From Massilia agrisoli (lineage in GTDB: Bacteria > Pseudomonadota > Gammaproteobacteria > Burkholderiales > Burkholderiaceae_D), in assembly GCF_020831365.1 (NCBI RefSeq), contig NZ_JAJHPV010000013.1, positions 868,001 through 932,000 of the forward strand: a DNA stretch of 64,000 bases. Direction: 5' to 3'. The notes under the pieces were generated by a model that saw only the letters and a program-made list of their open reading frames with translations, was not told where the DNA came from and did not search any database. Position numbers and translations under genes: made by a program. This document shows positions 16,255 through 28,866 of the stretch, in pieces. Each line of letters opens with the position of its first letter. The first letter of the stretch is position 1.

Positions 16255-19200
16255 TCACTGCACCGTGACGCTGCTGGTGCCGCCGCCTGACGGCTGGACC
16301 AGGATTTTTGTCGAGATCCGTTCGGTCATCTCCTGAACGTGCGAGATCACGCCGACCTTGCGGCCGGTGGCGTGCAGGCCGTCGAGGGCATCCATCGCGA
16401 CGCGCAGGGTGTCGCTGTCGAGGCTGCCGAAGCCTTCGTCGATAAACAGCGACTCGACCCGCACCCGGTTCGACGACAGCGACGCCAGTCCCAGCGCGAG
16501 GGCCAGCGACACCAGGAACGATTCGCCGCCGGACAGCGAATTGACGGAGCGGATTTCACCGCCCATGTCCTGGTCGCGCACCAGCAGGCTGAGCGACGGG
16601 CCGCCGCTGGTCAGCACCCGTTCGAGCCGGTAGCGGCGCGCCAGGTGCGACAGGTGGCTGTTGGCGTAACCGAGCAGCACGTCAAGCGTGAACTGCTGGG
16701 CGTAGTTGCGGAATTTCTTGCCGTCGGCTGAACCGATCAACTCGTTCATCTGCCCCCAGCGCCGCTCCACGGCCTGCTGCGCTTCGATGTCGGCCATGAC
16801 CGATTTCGCGCTCTCGCGGCGGACTTCATCCTGCGCCACCTGCAGCCTGAATGCGGTGGCGGCGTCGTGCGCGGCCTTGCGCTCGGCTTCCAGCGCCGCC
16901 AGTGCCTGCGCCAGCGCCGCCGCGGGCCCGGACGATCCAGCCAGCGGGCTTTGCAGGTGCAGCTCACGGCGCGCGCGCCGTTCCGCCAGCACGGTGGCGG
17001 CAGTGGCTGCCGCCGTCTCCAGCGCGGCCAGGGCGGCGCGCTCCTGCGCGATCCACGACGGGGCGAGCGCGAGCAGCTTGTCCACCGTTTCGCCATCGAC
17101 CGGGTCGAGCCCCGGATGCTGTTCGCCGAATCCCGCCAGCCAGGCATGGAGCCGGGCGTCGGCAGCGGTGGCCTGCGCCTCGATCGCGGCAAGCCGCTCC
17201 TTGTTGTGGGCCAGCGATTCACGCGCACGGGTTTCCGCGTGCGCGGCGTGCTCGCGCGCAGCCTGCTGGCTTGCCAGCTGGGCGCGTGCGTTGTCGATGG
17301 CCAGCAGCAGCGCCGCCTCGACGTCCGCCACCGGCTTGCCGTCCCACAGCGTCATGCGCTCGCGCCGCTTGCCGTCCAGTTCACGGTCGATGCGCTCGAA
17401 CGCCGCCTGCGCCTCGCTCGATAGCTGGTCGCACTGGCTGCAGCGCATCTGCAAGGCGGCGTGTTCGACCGTCTGCGTTGAAATCGATACCGTCAGCGCC
17501 GCGTGCCTGGCGGCTTGTTCGTTCCATTGCGCGGCTTCGCCGGCGCGGTGGGCGCGGAAGCCTTCCGGGTCCGTCAGCCACGCATCGCGCCACGGCGAAG
17601 GGCCGATCACGTCGTCCAGTTCGTCCAGGATCGCAGCCAGGCTGGCCGCCGCATGGGCATGGCGCTCCGCCACCGAGGCGTGATTGGCGCTGGCTTGCGC
17701 AGCCGTGGCGCGCGACGTGCTGGCAGCTTCCTGCAAGCGGTCGCGTTCCGCCGCGCCCAGGTCGCATGCGGCCTGGGCCTTGTCGCGCGCATCGGCGGCG
17801 GCGCGTTCCGCCTGCTCCTGCGCGTCCAGCTCGCGCGAACTTGCGCGCGTGATCTCCATCTGCGCGGCGAACCATTCGCTGCGCTGTCCTTCATCCGGAA
17901 CTTCGGCAGCCAGCGGACTTGATGCCCACAGCGCTTGCGCCTGTTCCAGCGCCGGCTCCAGCGCCGCCTGCTCGCGCAAGCACGCGGCCGACTGCTGCTC
18001 ATTGGCCGCGATGATCGCGCGCTGCGCGCTTTGTGCCGACAGGTTCTCGGCCGCCACCGCGCGGCAGCGGATCACTTCGGCGTCCAGGCTTGCCAGCATC
18101 GCCCGCAGGCTTGCATCCTGGTTCTGGTATGGGTGGTCGGCGCTGCCGCAGACAGGGCAGGGCTCGCCGTCTTCAAGCGTCTCGCGCAAGTCCTCAACAC
18201 TGCCGGCGCATGCCAGCTGGGCGGCATGGTGCGAACGCTCGGCCTGCACACGGGCCGCGTCGATGGCCACCGCGTCAGCCGTGGCCGCCGCGAGCAAGGC
18301 TTGCGCGCTTGCCGTGGCCTGGGCCAGTTCGCTCGCACGGGCGGTGGCCTGGTTCAAACGCAGGCGCAGCGCGTCCAGACCGGTCCACGCTTTTTCGCCC
18401 GCGGCCAGGCTGTCGCGCCGCTGGTCGAGTGCCTGGCGGGCGGCGCGCAAACCGCGCGCGTTGAACGTGGTGAGCGCAGCAATGGCCTGCTGCCTTGCCG
18501 CTTCCAGCGCCTGCAAACGCGCGCCGGATTCGGACAGCGCAACTGCGGCGGCCTGCTCGGCGGCGCGGGCGGACTGCAGCGCAGCGTCCGCTTGCACCAG
18601 TTCGGCCGCAAGGCTGCGTTCGCGCCCGATGTCCTTGCTGGCCTGGGCAAACAGCTTGTCCCAGCGCGGCCACTGCGCAGCGAGTGGTTCAAGGCGCCGG
18701 TGCGCTTCAAGCCAGGCGCCTGCCGACTGATGGGCAATGCGGTTGGCATTGAGCGCCGTTGCTGCCTGCGCCGCCGCGGCAGTTGCCGCATTCAGTTCGC
18801 TGGCCGCTGCTGTGCGGGCTGCGCTGGCCGCCGAATGCGCGGGGGCCAGCGCCGACATCGTGGCGTCAAGGCGCTTGGCGGCATCGAGTTGCGGACCTGC
18901 GGCGCGCTGCGCCTGTTCCGCCGCTTGTACACGGCTGTTGATGTCCGCCAGTGCCTTCGCCGCCTGCTCCTGCGCGGCCACGGCCGCCGCCAGCGCGTCG
19001 TCGCAGGCCGTAAGAGAGGCCTGCACGTTGGCGCGTTCCGCCGCAAGGCGGGCGCGCTCCGCGACCAGCGGACGGGCCGGCTGGACCGCCTCGATGGCTG
19101 CCAGGTGGCGCTTCCTGCCATTGGCGGCATCGACGGATTGCACGCTTTCCGCCAGCGACGCCTCGGCCTGCCCGATCTGCCCGGCCAGCTTGTCCAGCTC

Positions 19201-19998
19201 CTCCTGCCAGCGCAGCTGCTGTTCCAGTGCGGCTTTGCGGACGTCGGCCTGGGATAAGGCTGCGTCGGCCGCCGCGGCCTGGGCATCGAGTTCGGCGCGC
19301 GCCTCCGCAGGCAGCGGCGTCTGGTCCGCAAGGCGCGCCGCCAGCCGCTGCGACGCCGCCTGTTCCGCCTTGAAGCGTTCGAAGGCACGCCTGGAGATGG
19401 CGCTGTAAATCGCGCTGCCGGTCAGCGTCTCCAGCAGCTCGCCGCGTTCGTTTTCCTCGGTTTTGAGGAAGGCGGAGAACTCGTTTTGCGCCAGCAGTAC
19501 CGCGCGTGTGAACTGTTCGAACGACAGGCCGACCCGCTGCGCGATTTCGGACAGCACTTCGGTATTGGTTTTGCCCAGCGGCGCCAGCTCCGGCAGCTGG
19601 TGCAGGGACATCGAGGACTTCTGCAGCGGCCCCGCGACCTTGTTGCGCGAGCGCTTGACGCTCCAGCGCGCCCGGTAACGCAGGGCGTCGTTGCCGACGA
19701 AGTCGACCTCGGCCCATGCGTCGGTGGCGCCGCGGCGCAGCAGGGTGCGCGGGTCGTGCACCGACACCGTGTCGTCGCCGACATCCGGCAGCAGGCTGGC
19801 GCTCTTGCGCTTGAGCAGGCGCGGCGTGGCGTCGTACAGCGCCAGGCACATGGCGTCGAGCAGGGTGCTTTTGCCGGCGCCGGTCGGTCCGCTGATCGCA
19901 AACAGGCCGGACGAGGCGAGCGGCTCCTGCTCGAAGTCGACGCAGAACTCACCCGCCAGCGATGCGAGGTTGCGGCCGCTGATCTTCAGTATCCTCAT
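16255..19998 (-). CDS. sbcC: Nuclease SbcCD subunit C (Rad50-like ATPase)
   Basis: Large SMC-like ATPase that works with SbcD to open and trim DNA hairpins and blocked ends. The 1247-residue protein has Walker A GPTGAGKS (residues 37-44), two very long Ala/Gln-rich coiled coils, the zinc hook CPVCGSADHPY near residue 610, and C-terminal ABC signature NSLSGGESFLVSLALAL with Walker B SLFIDEGFGSLD. Length fits the longer proteobacterial SbcC (about 1050-1250). The start ATG shares ATGA with the sbcD stop (4-base overlap), so the subunits are translated together. Identification is certain. Confidence 0.96.
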   Translation of the reverse strand: MRILKISGRNLASLAGEFCVDFEQEPLASSGLFAISGPTGAGKSTLLDAMCLALYDATPRLLKRKSASLLPDVGDDTVSVHDPRTLLRRGATDAWAEVDFVGNDALRYRARWSVKRSRNKVAGPLQKSSMSLHQLPELAPLGKTNTEVLSEIAQRVGLSFEQFTRAVLLAQNEFSAFLKTEENERGELLETLTGSAIYSAISRRAFERFKAEQAASQRLAARLADQTPLPAEARAELDAQAAAADAALSQADVRKAALEQQLRWQEELDKLAGQIGQAEASLAESVQSVDAANGRKRHLAAIEAVQPARPLVAERARLAAERANVQASLTACDDALAAAVAAQEQAAKALADINSRVQAAEQAQRAAGPQLDAAKRLDATMSALAPAHSAASAARTAAASELNAATAAAAQAATALNANRIAHQSAGAWLEAHRRLEPLAAQWPRWDKLFAQASKDIGRERSLAAELVQADAALQSARAAEQAAAVALSESGARLQALEAARQQAIAALTTFNARGLRAARQALDQRRDSLAAGEKAWTGLDALRLRLNQATARASELAQATASAQALLAAATADAVAIDAARVQAERSHHAAQLACAGSVEDLRETLEDGEPCPVCGSADHPYQNQDASLRAMLASLDAEVIRCRAVAAENLSAQSAQRAIIAANEQQSAACLREQAALEPALEQAQALWASSPLAAEVPDEGQRSEWFAAQMEITRASSRELDAQEQAERAAADARDKAQAACDLGAAERDRLQEAASTSRATAAQASANHASVAERHAHAAASLAAILDELDDVIGPSPWRDAWLTDPEGFRAHRAGEAAQWNEQAARHAALTVSISTQTVEHAALQMRCSQCDQLSSEAQAAFERIDRELDGKRRERMTLWDGKPVADVEAALLLAIDNARAQLASQQAAREHAAHAETRARESLAHNKERLAAIEAQATAADARLHAWLAGFGEQHPGLDPVDGETVDKLLALAPSWIAQERAALAALETAAATAATVLAERRARRELHLQSPLAGSSGPAAALAQALAALEAERKAAHDAATAFRLQVAQDEVRRESAKSVMADIEAQQAVERRWGQMNELIGSADGKKFRNYAQQFTLDVLLGYANSHLSHLARRYRLERVLTSGGPSLSLLVRDQDMGGEIRSVNSLSGGESFLVSLALALGLASLSSNRVRVESLFIDEGFGSLDSDTLRVAMDALDGLHATGRKVGVISHVQEMTERISTKILVQPSGGGTSSVTVQ

Positions 19999-21248
19999 GG
20001 TTTGCCCGCCTCAGCAGGCGCGGCCAGCATCAGTTCGGCGAATGCGCTCAGGTGTTCGGGGTGCGCTTCTTCGCCGTACTGCTGCAGGTACAGGCGGCGG
20101 AAGATGTCGTCCGGCTGGAGCTCGGCCAGCTGCTCAAGCGAAAGGGCGGCGGTGTCGGCGCTGGACGGATCGCGCTTGCGGGTCGGCTCGATTTTCGCCA
20201 GCCGCACCGGCTTGCCGGCGAGCGCCGCTTCGATGCGCCCGCGCAGGCCGGGTTCCGGGGCGTCGAGCAGCACGCGGACCTCAAGGAAGGGTTGCAGTTC
20301 ATGCGGCAGGTCGGCCAGTTCCAGCGCTTCGAGCGCGGCAATCGCTTCTTCCAGCGGCGCGGGCTGCGGCGGCACGCGCAGCAGCTCCACGGCGCGCGGC
20401 ACCATCAGCGGCGTGACCTCGGCCGCGTTGCCGCCGGCCAGGTCGACCCGCAGCACCTGGTGCTTGTAGCCGGTTTCGGCGAACGACAGCGGCAGCGGGC
20501 TGCCGCAATAACGGATGTGCTCTTTCTGCCCGACGCGCTGGGCAAGGTGCAGGTGGCCGAGGGCGGCGTAGGCGATCGCCGGGTCGAAAATCCCGGCGGG
20601 CAGCGCTTCGGTGCCGCCGATGACGATGCGGCGTTCGGAATCGTTGGACGATTCGCCGTTGACCATGTGGCAGTGGCCCATGGCGACGATCGCTTCGCCG
20701 TTCGCGCACCTGGCGCGCGCCAGCGCGAACGCCTGTTCATACAGCAGCCCGATGCCATGCAGGTAAGGATCGAGGCCTTCTTCCAGCGCCTCGCTGCGCG
20801 GCACGTCGCCGGGGCGCAGGAACGGCACGGCGAGGCACCACGCCGCGACGGCGCCGTCCTTTCCATGCAAGGGCACCAGCAGGCGATCGAGCTCGATGGC
20901 GCCGTCCCCGTTGCGGATGACATTGCCGATAACGCTGGTGCCGTGCGCTTCCAGCAGCGGCGCCGGCGCCTCCAGCCGGCCCGGCGAGTCGTGGTTGCCT
21001 GCGATGACGACGATGTCCAGCTGCGGGGCGCGCTCGCGCGCCTGCCGCAGGAAGCGGTAAAGCTGCTTCTGGGCGCTGGCCGACGGATTGGCGGTGTCAA
21101 AAATGTCTCCGGCGATCAGGAGGGCGTCGGCCTGCTCCGACACGATCGTGTCGAGCAGCCAGTCGAGGAAGCGCTGGTGCTCGTAGCTGCGTTCGTAGTT
21201 GTGGAGGGCCTGGCCCAGATGCCAGTCGGAGGTATGCAACAGCCGCAT
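19995..21248 (-). CDS. sbcD: Nuclease SbcCD subunit D (Mre11-like exonuclease)
   Basis: Metal-dependent phosphoesterase subunit of SbcCD. The 417-residue protein starts MRLLHTSDWHLGQ with the Asp-x-His metal motif, then GDIFDTANPS, AGNHDSPGR, and the downstream GHCHMVNG and GHLHLAQR motifs; C-terminal sequence includes the capping domain. I chose the ATG at 21248 because it places the metal motif next to the N-terminus as in all family members; the ORF can be extended 14 residues but with no conserved content. It overlaps sbcC by 4 bases. The pair stands alone on this strand. Confidence 0.96.
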   Translation of the reverse strand: MRLLHTSDWHLGQALHNYERSYEHQRFLDWLLDTIVSEQADALLIAGDIFDTANPSASAQKQLYRFLRQARERAPQLDIVVIAGNHDSPGRLEAPAPLLEAHGTSVIGNVIRNGDGAIELDRLLVPLHGKDGAVAAWCLAVPFLRPGDVPRSEALEEGLDPYLHGIGLLYEQAFALARARCANGEAIVAMGHCHMVNGESSNDSERRIVIGGTEALPAGIFDPAIAYAALGHLHLAQRVGQKEHIRYCGSPLPLSFAETGYKHQVLRVDLAGGNAAEVTPLMVPRAVELLRVPPQPAPLEEAIAALEALELADLPHELQPFLEVRVLLDAPEPGLRGRIEAALAGKPVRLAKIEPTRKRDPSSADTAALSLEQLAELQPDDIFRRLYLQQYGEEAHPEHLSAFAELMLAAPAEAGKP

Positions 21249-21317
21249 CGGATACGCTTGGGTGAAATTCAATCGCTTACTATAGCGCACCCGGCCGTCC
21301 GGCCGCCACGACAGGGA

Positions 21318-23969
<2,652 letters not shown>

Positions 23970-24116
23970 GTTTCCCCTTAGACGATTAAACTTGCTGGTT
24001 CGTGAACTGATCGTCCCTTGCGTACATTCTGCCCTCAAACTTTGCGCTTTTGTTGGGTACGAAGAAAAATAATTCCCTGCATTAAGTAAAACGGGTTTAC
24101 AAGTAACTAAAATGAA

Positions 24117-25364
24117 ATGATGAGTGACCTGAACCTGACTCCCGCCGCCGCCCGCGCGCTCCACCTGGCAGCACAGGGCATGCTGCAGCCGCGCCGCCGC
24201 AAGGCGTCCAAAGCGGACGTCATCGAGGCGATCCGCCGGATGGGCGTGCTGCAGATCGACACCATCAGCGTGGTGGCGCGCAGCCCCTACCTGGTGCTGT
24301 GGAGCCGGCTGGGCGACTATGACCCGGCCTGGCTGGAACAGCACCTGGCCGAAGGCTTGCTGTTCGAGTACTGGGCGCATGAGGCGTGCTTTGTGCCGAT
24401 CGAGGACTACCGCCTGTACCGGCACCGGATGATCGATCCGGCCGCGATGGGCTGGAAGTACTCCGAGACCTGGATGCGCGAGCGCGCCGGCGAGGTCGAG
24501 CAGGTGCTGTCGCATATCCGCAAGCATGGGCCGACCCGGTCGTCCGATTTTGAACGCAGCGACGGCAAGGCCGGCGGATGGTGGGAGTGGAAACCCGAAA
24601 AGCGCTCGCTGGAGGTGCTGTTTACCTCCGGCGCGCTGATGATCGCGCGGCGCCACAACTTCCAGCGGGTGTACGACCTGGCCGAACGCGTGCACCCGGC
24701 CTGGGACGACAGCCAGATGCCCACGATGGCGGACACCCGGCGCGAGTTTGCGCTGCGCGCGGTCAAAGCCATCGGGGCCTGCAAGGCCGCGTGGATTCCG
24801 GACTACCACCGCACCCGCCGCCCCCATGTCGACCCGGATGCGCTGGTGGACGAAGGCCTGCTGCTGCGCGCCCGCGTGGCCGGCTGGGACGAGCCGGTCT
24901 ATATCCACCCAGATCACCGCGCGCTGGCCGAACGCGCGGGGGCCGGGCTGCTGGCGCCGACCGTGACGACCCTGCTGTCGCCGTTCGACCCGATCGTGTG
25001 GGACCGCAGGCGCGCGCTCGAACTGTTCAATTTCGACTACCGGCTCGAATGCTATACGCCGGCCGACAAGCGGCGCTATGGCTACTTCACGCTGCCGATC
25101 CTGCGCCGCGGCGTGCTGGCGGGGCGCATCGACGCCAAGGCGCACCGGCGCCAAGGGGTGTTCGAGCTTAAGTCGGTGGCGCTGGAGCCGGGCGTGCGGA
25201 TCAGCGAGCGCTTCGCCGCGGATGTGGCGGCAGCGGTGCTGCGCTGCGCGCGCTGGCATGGCTGCCCGGAGATCCGGGTGACCCAGGCCTTGCCGGAGGC
25301 TTTTGCGGCTGTGCTGGCGCAGGCGCTCGGCGAGCGCGCGGGCGACCAGCCGCAGGCGGCTTGA
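24117..25364 (+). CDS. YcaQ-family winged-helix DNA glycosylase
   Basis: A 415-residue protein of the winged-helix family that contains YcaQ/AlkX, which unhooks DNA interstrand crosslinks. The family's catalytic QxD motif appears in MGVLQIDTISVVARSPYL (about residue 44-46), followed by LWSRLGDYDPAWLE and YWAHEACFVP, both conserved in the family. Later parts include LLSPFDPIVWDRRR and the C-terminal winged-helix end. It diverges from the diguanylate cyclase with about 150 bases between. The ATG is doubled (24117 and 24120); no strong ribosome-binding site is visible. Function in crosslink repair is family knowledge; substrate preference here is inferred. Confidence 0.88.
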   Translation: MMSDLNLTPAAARALHLAAQGMLQPRRRKASKADVIEAIRRMGVLQIDTISVVARSPYLVLWSRLGDYDPAWLEQHLAEGLLFEYWAHEACFVPIEDYRLYRHRMIDPAAMGWKYSETWMRERAGEVEQVLSHIRKHGPTRSSDFERSDGKAGGWWEWKPEKRSLEVLFTSGALMIARRHNFQRVYDLAERVHPAWDDSQMPTMADTRREFALRAVKAIGACKAAWIPDYHRTRRPHVDPDALVDEGLLLRARVAGWDEPVYIHPDHRALAERAGAGLLAPTVTTLLSPFDPIVWDRRRALELFNFDYRLECYTPADKRRYGYFTLPILRRGVLAGRIDAKAHRRQGVFELKSVALEPGVRISERFAADVAAAVLRCARWHGCPEIRVTQALPEAFAAVLAQALGERAGDQPQAA

Positions 25365-25613
25365 CCTCGCTGGCCGGCGCGCGCGATGCTTGCCAGGCCG
25401 CTCAAATCGAGGCTTCGTCAATGACCCCGGGCTTGCGCAAGATCAAACCGGGGTTGTCGATGATCTTTACACTTGTTCTTCCGGGCTGACGAAAACAGAA
25501 TTCATAAATACACTTCGTCCAGCCGTTCCAAAACACAATCACCCTGCCAGGTTCGCCAGGCGCGCTGTTGCGTGCCGGCTTCCTTGCCGGCGAACGATTC
25601 CTGAGGAGAGCGA

Positions 25614-26222
25614 ATGTTAACGGCGACATACACCCTTGTAGCCCTGTCGGTCGAGCAAGCCAGCGTTCGTGTCAGCCTGCAGTCCCTTCAAAAGTTACTG
25701 CCCACTAATTTCCGGAACCAGGCGGCATTGACGCCGGGCCAGGTCACGTATGCATGCGACGCGTTGCAGCGCCTGTTCCACAACTGCCACTGGCGCAAAA
25801 TCGATATTTTCCTGATCCCCGCCATGCGCCGCGCCACCGCGCAGGCCAACAGCCTGCTTGACGAGCTCGATGCGCTGAGCGACGCCGCCGGCCATGCGAT
25901 CGCCGACGTGGTTGCCAGGGTCAATGCGGGGCCAATCGACAGCGAAGCGGCGGTGCGCCAGTTCTGCAAAGGCATCGGCGCGTTCTGCGACGCCATGCTT
26001 ACCCGGCTCGACCGTGAGGAGCACGAACTGTTTTCGCTGGCGCGCACCATGATTTCCGGCGAGGACTGGTTCGCGGTCGCCAACCAGATGCTGGCCCACG
26101 ACGCCTACCGCCAAGAGAGCCGGCCGGCGCGAGATGGCGGGCCCGGCGACATGGCCGATGCCATGCCGGCCGCCTCGCTGCGCGCAGCTGAGCGCCGCCA
26201 GGCGGCCTGGGCCGCAGGCTAG
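25614..26222 (+). CDS. Hypothetical helical protein, possibly hemerythrin-like
   Basis: A 202-residue protein, mostly alpha-helical, that I cannot place firmly. The stretch FCDAMLTRLDREEHELFSLAR (about residues 125-145, and FHNCHWRKIDIFLIP earlier) recalls the helix pairs of hemerythrin-like proteins with H and E ligands, but the full HHE iron motif is not convincing. The C-terminal 35 residues are low-complexity Ala/Arg/Gly. The ATG at 25614 has TGAGGAGAGCG directly upstream, a strong ribosome-binding site. It is a monocistronic gene between ycaQ-like and the DUF349 gene. Confidence 0.68.
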   Translation: MLTATYTLVALSVEQASVRVSLQSLQKLLPTNFRNQAALTPGQVTYACDALQRLFHNCHWRKIDIFLIPAMRRATAQANSLLDELDALSDAAGHAIADVVARVNAGPIDSEAAVRQFCKGIGAFCDAMLTRLDREEHELFSLARTMISGEDWFAVANQMLAHDAYRQESRPARDGGPGDMADAMPAASLRAAERRQAAWAAG

Positions 26223-26322
26223 GGCGGCGGACGGGCGCCGCCAACGCAAAACCGCCGCCAGTCCCGCGCCCCGGGGCTGTGTTCTTGCTATGATGGTGGT
26301 TTTGAATGATTGATGCGACGTC

Positions 26323-28866
26323 ATGTTTGAATTTCTTTTCAAGCGGTCCGGCGACAAAGCGGGCGCGGCCCCGGCCGAACAGGCTGAGCAGAAGGGTCAG
26401 CCTGACCAGTCGCCAGACACCGGCCAGCCTTCGCCGCGCGCCCTGCAAGCCGAAAAAATCCCGGTCCTGGCCGGCGACGAAGTTGCGGCAGCCGATTTCA
26501 TCCTGAACAGCGAGTTCTCCGAGCTGCGCCTGGCCGCGGCGGAGTTTGTCCATTCGCGCGAACAACTCGAAAGAGTGCACGCGGCGATCCGCAATACCGA
26601 CCGCCGTGTCGCAAAACTGATGCAGTCGCGCCTCGATGCCATCCGCCACCACCAGGCCGAGCTCGAACGCGGACGCGCCTGCATCGGCCAGGCCAATGCG
26701 CTTGTTGCCGATGACAAGCTCAGCCCAAACCAGGTTGCCGAGCTGGACCGCCGCTGGTCGGTGATCGCGGCCCCTGAACTGTCCCCCGAATTCGACGAGG
26801 TCCGCGCCCGGCTGGGCCAGCGGCTCGAAGCCCAGGTAGCGCTGCAGCGCGCGATGATCGACCGCCTCGGCGCGCTGCGCCAGCTCGCCGGCCAAGGCCT
26901 CGCGGCCCCTGAAATGGCGGCGCAGCTGGACCAGCTGGTGCAGGCCCAGGCCGAGGCGCTGGCCGCGCCGGAGCATGCCTCGCTGCCGCGCAGCCTGGTC
27001 AATGAATTCGAGATCGAGCGCGCGCGCGTCAAAGCCTCGCTCGGCGCAATCGAAAAAGGCCAGGCTGCGCTGGCCGCGCGCGAAGCGGCGCTGGACGAAT
27101 GGGAAGCCGCGCCGCGCGAGTCGCTCGACGCCGAGCGCATGCGCCGCAGCTGGCAGCAGTTCGGCCCGATGCCGGACGGTGCTTCGCCATCGCTGCAGGA
27201 GCGCTTCGACGCGCTGCTCGCCGCGCTGCCGCAGCCGGTGCCGAAGGTGAAGGAACTGCGCCCGCCGCCGCCGGCAGCCGGCGCCAGCGACGAGTTCCTC
27301 GCTACGCTCGCCGCGCTGGAAGCGGCGCTGCAGCATGGTTCGCTGGCCGCCGCGGCCGATTGCGACAAGGCCCTCAAGGACAGCAAGGGCGTGCGCCTGA
27401 CGCCGCCGCAGGCCGAACGGCTGGCCCACGCGCGCGCCGAATTCAAGCGCCTGTCCGACTGGGCACGCTGGGGCGGCAACGTCTCGCGCGAAGAACTGAT
27501 CAAGGCAGTCGAACAGCTGCCGTCGCAAAACCTGGCGATGGCCGAACTGGCCAAAAAGGTCGGCAGCATGCGCGAACGCTGGAAGGCGCTCGACGCCTTG
27601 TCCGGCGCCGCGCCGAAAACCCTGTGGGAACGCTTCGACAGCGCCTGCACGGTAGCCTATGCACCTGCCGCCGCCCACTTCAAGCAGCTGGCCGGTGAAC
27701 GCCACGCCAATGCGGCCAGGGCCCAGGCGCTGGTTGCCGAAGCGGTGGCCGAAGCGGGGCGCCTGGGTGATGCCGACAGCGCCGACTGGAAGCACGTGGC
27801 CGGCACCGTGCAGCGCCTGCGGCTGGCGTGGAGCCATCTCGGCGCCATCGACCGCAAGGAAAAGAAGCGGCTCGACCAGGAGTTTGCCGATGCGCTGAAC
27901 GTGCTCCAGGGACCGCTGGAAGAGCGCCGCAAGATGGAAGCGGCAGGGCGCGAAGAGCTGATCGAGCAGGCCAGGGCCATCAACCCGCACGACCGCCACG
28001 CCCTCGACTTGCTGCGCGCGCTGCAGGAACGCTGGCAGGAGCACGCCAAGGCGCTCCCGCTCGAACGCAAGACCGAGCAGGCCCTGTGGCAGCGTTTCCG
28101 CGCCGCCTGCGACGCGGTGTTCGCAAGCCGAAAGGAAAGCGCGCACGCAGCCGACGCCGAACGGCGCGCCCACCAGCAAGCCAAGGAAGCCATCAGCGCC
28201 CGGCTGGAAGCGGCGGCCGAGGGCATCGAGCCTGGCGCCGCCGGCAAGCTGCTGCGCGAGGCGGCCACCGAATGGCATGCCATCGGCCCGGTGCCGCGCG
28301 CAAACGAGGCCAGGGTCGAGAAGCGCTATCACGCGGCGGTGGCGTCGGTGCAGCACCATGCCGATATCGCCAAGCGCAATGCCGGGCTGGCGCAGGCCAA
28401 TGCGCTGCGCGAGAAGCTGCGCTTGTGCCAGGCGCTTGAGGCGGCGCTGGCGCAGGGCAAGGACATCGACGCCGTCCAGTGGACGACGCGCTGGGACAGC
28501 ATGGCGCCTTTGAGCGCCGACTACGAAAAAGCGCTGGAAGCACGCCTGCGCGCGGCGCTCGGCGCTGCCGCATCGGGCAGGCGCGAGGAGTACATTCGCG
28601 TGCTCGAACGGAATCGCGACCAGCTGCTGCACGAGATCCTGCGGCTGGAAATCGCCACCGGCGTCGACAGCGGCCCGGAATTCGCGCGCGAGCGCCTGAA
28701 ACTGCAGGTCGAAGTGCTGCAAACCTCGCTCAAGTCCGGGCAGAAGCCGCTGACGCAATCGGCACAGTTCCTCCAGTTGTGCGCGATGCCCGCGCTGGCC
28801 GATGCGCGCACCTCCTCGCGCATCGAACACCTGTTTGTACGCATCTTCGGCAAGGAGCATCAATGA
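26323..28866 (+). CDS. DUF349-repeat protein
   Basis: An 847-residue cytoplasmic protein made of tandem helical DUF349 repeats of about 70-75 residues, each with a W..G or W..L core followed by RKE or PR and a basic helix. Examples are WSHLGAIDRKEKKRLDQEF (about 500) and WHAIGPVPRANEARVEKRY (about 650). A short Gln/Pro/Ala-rich N-terminal tail follows the hydrophobic MFEFLFKRS. No catalytic motif is seen; members are long alpha-helical scaffolds of uncertain role. The stop shares ATGA with the moaE start (4 bases), so it may be co-transcribed with moaE and crcB. A 954-residue antisense frame over this gene is a GC-content shadow. Confidence 0.88.
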   Translation: MFEFLFKRSGDKAGAAPAEQAEQKGQPDQSPDTGQPSPRALQAEKIPVLAGDEVAAADFILNSEFSELRLAAAEFVHSREQLERVHAAIRNTDRRVAKLMQSRLDAIRHHQAELERGRACIGQANALVADDKLSPNQVAELDRRWSVIAAPELSPEFDEVRARLGQRLEAQVALQRAMIDRLGALRQLAGQGLAAPEMAAQLDQLVQAQAEALAAPEHASLPRSLVNEFEIERARVKASLGAIEKGQAALAAREAALDEWEAAPRESLDAERMRRSWQQFGPMPDGASPSLQERFDALLAALPQPVPKVKELRPPPPAAGASDEFLATLAALEAALQHGSLAAAADCDKALKDSKGVRLTPPQAERLAHARAEFKRLSDWARWGGNVSREELIKAVEQLPSQNLAMAELAKKVGSMRERWKALDALSGAAPKTLWERFDSACTVAYAPAAAHFKQLAGERHANAARAQALVAEAVAEAGRLGDADSADWKHVAGTVQRLRLAWSHLGAIDRKEKKRLDQEFADALNVLQGPLEERRKMEAAGREELIEQARAINPHDRHALDLLRALQERWQEHAKALPLERKTEQALWQRFRAACDAVFASRKESAHAADAERRAHQQAKEAISARLEAAAEGIEPGAAGKLLREAATEWHAIGPVPRANEARVEKRYHAAVASVQHHADIAKRNAGLAQANALREKLRLCQALEAALAQGKDIDAVQWTTRWDSMAPLSADYEKALEARLRAALGAAASGRREEYIRVLERNRDQLLHEILRLEIATGVDSGPEFARERLKLQVEVLQTSLKSGQKPLTQSAQFLQLCAMPALADARTSSRIEHLFVRIFGKEHQ

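Noticed and set aside
23970-25421. The upstream 484-codon extension of the diguanylate cyclase frame
   Set aside because: It is antisense to the YcaQ-like gene and its N-terminal sequence is Arg/His-rich with no domain; the TTG with a strong ribosome-binding site is a better start.
25999-28863. A 954-codon minus-strand open frame across the DUF349 gene
   Set aside because: It is antisense to a gene with clear repeat motifs; its composition is the mirror of high GC third positions and it lacks any domain.
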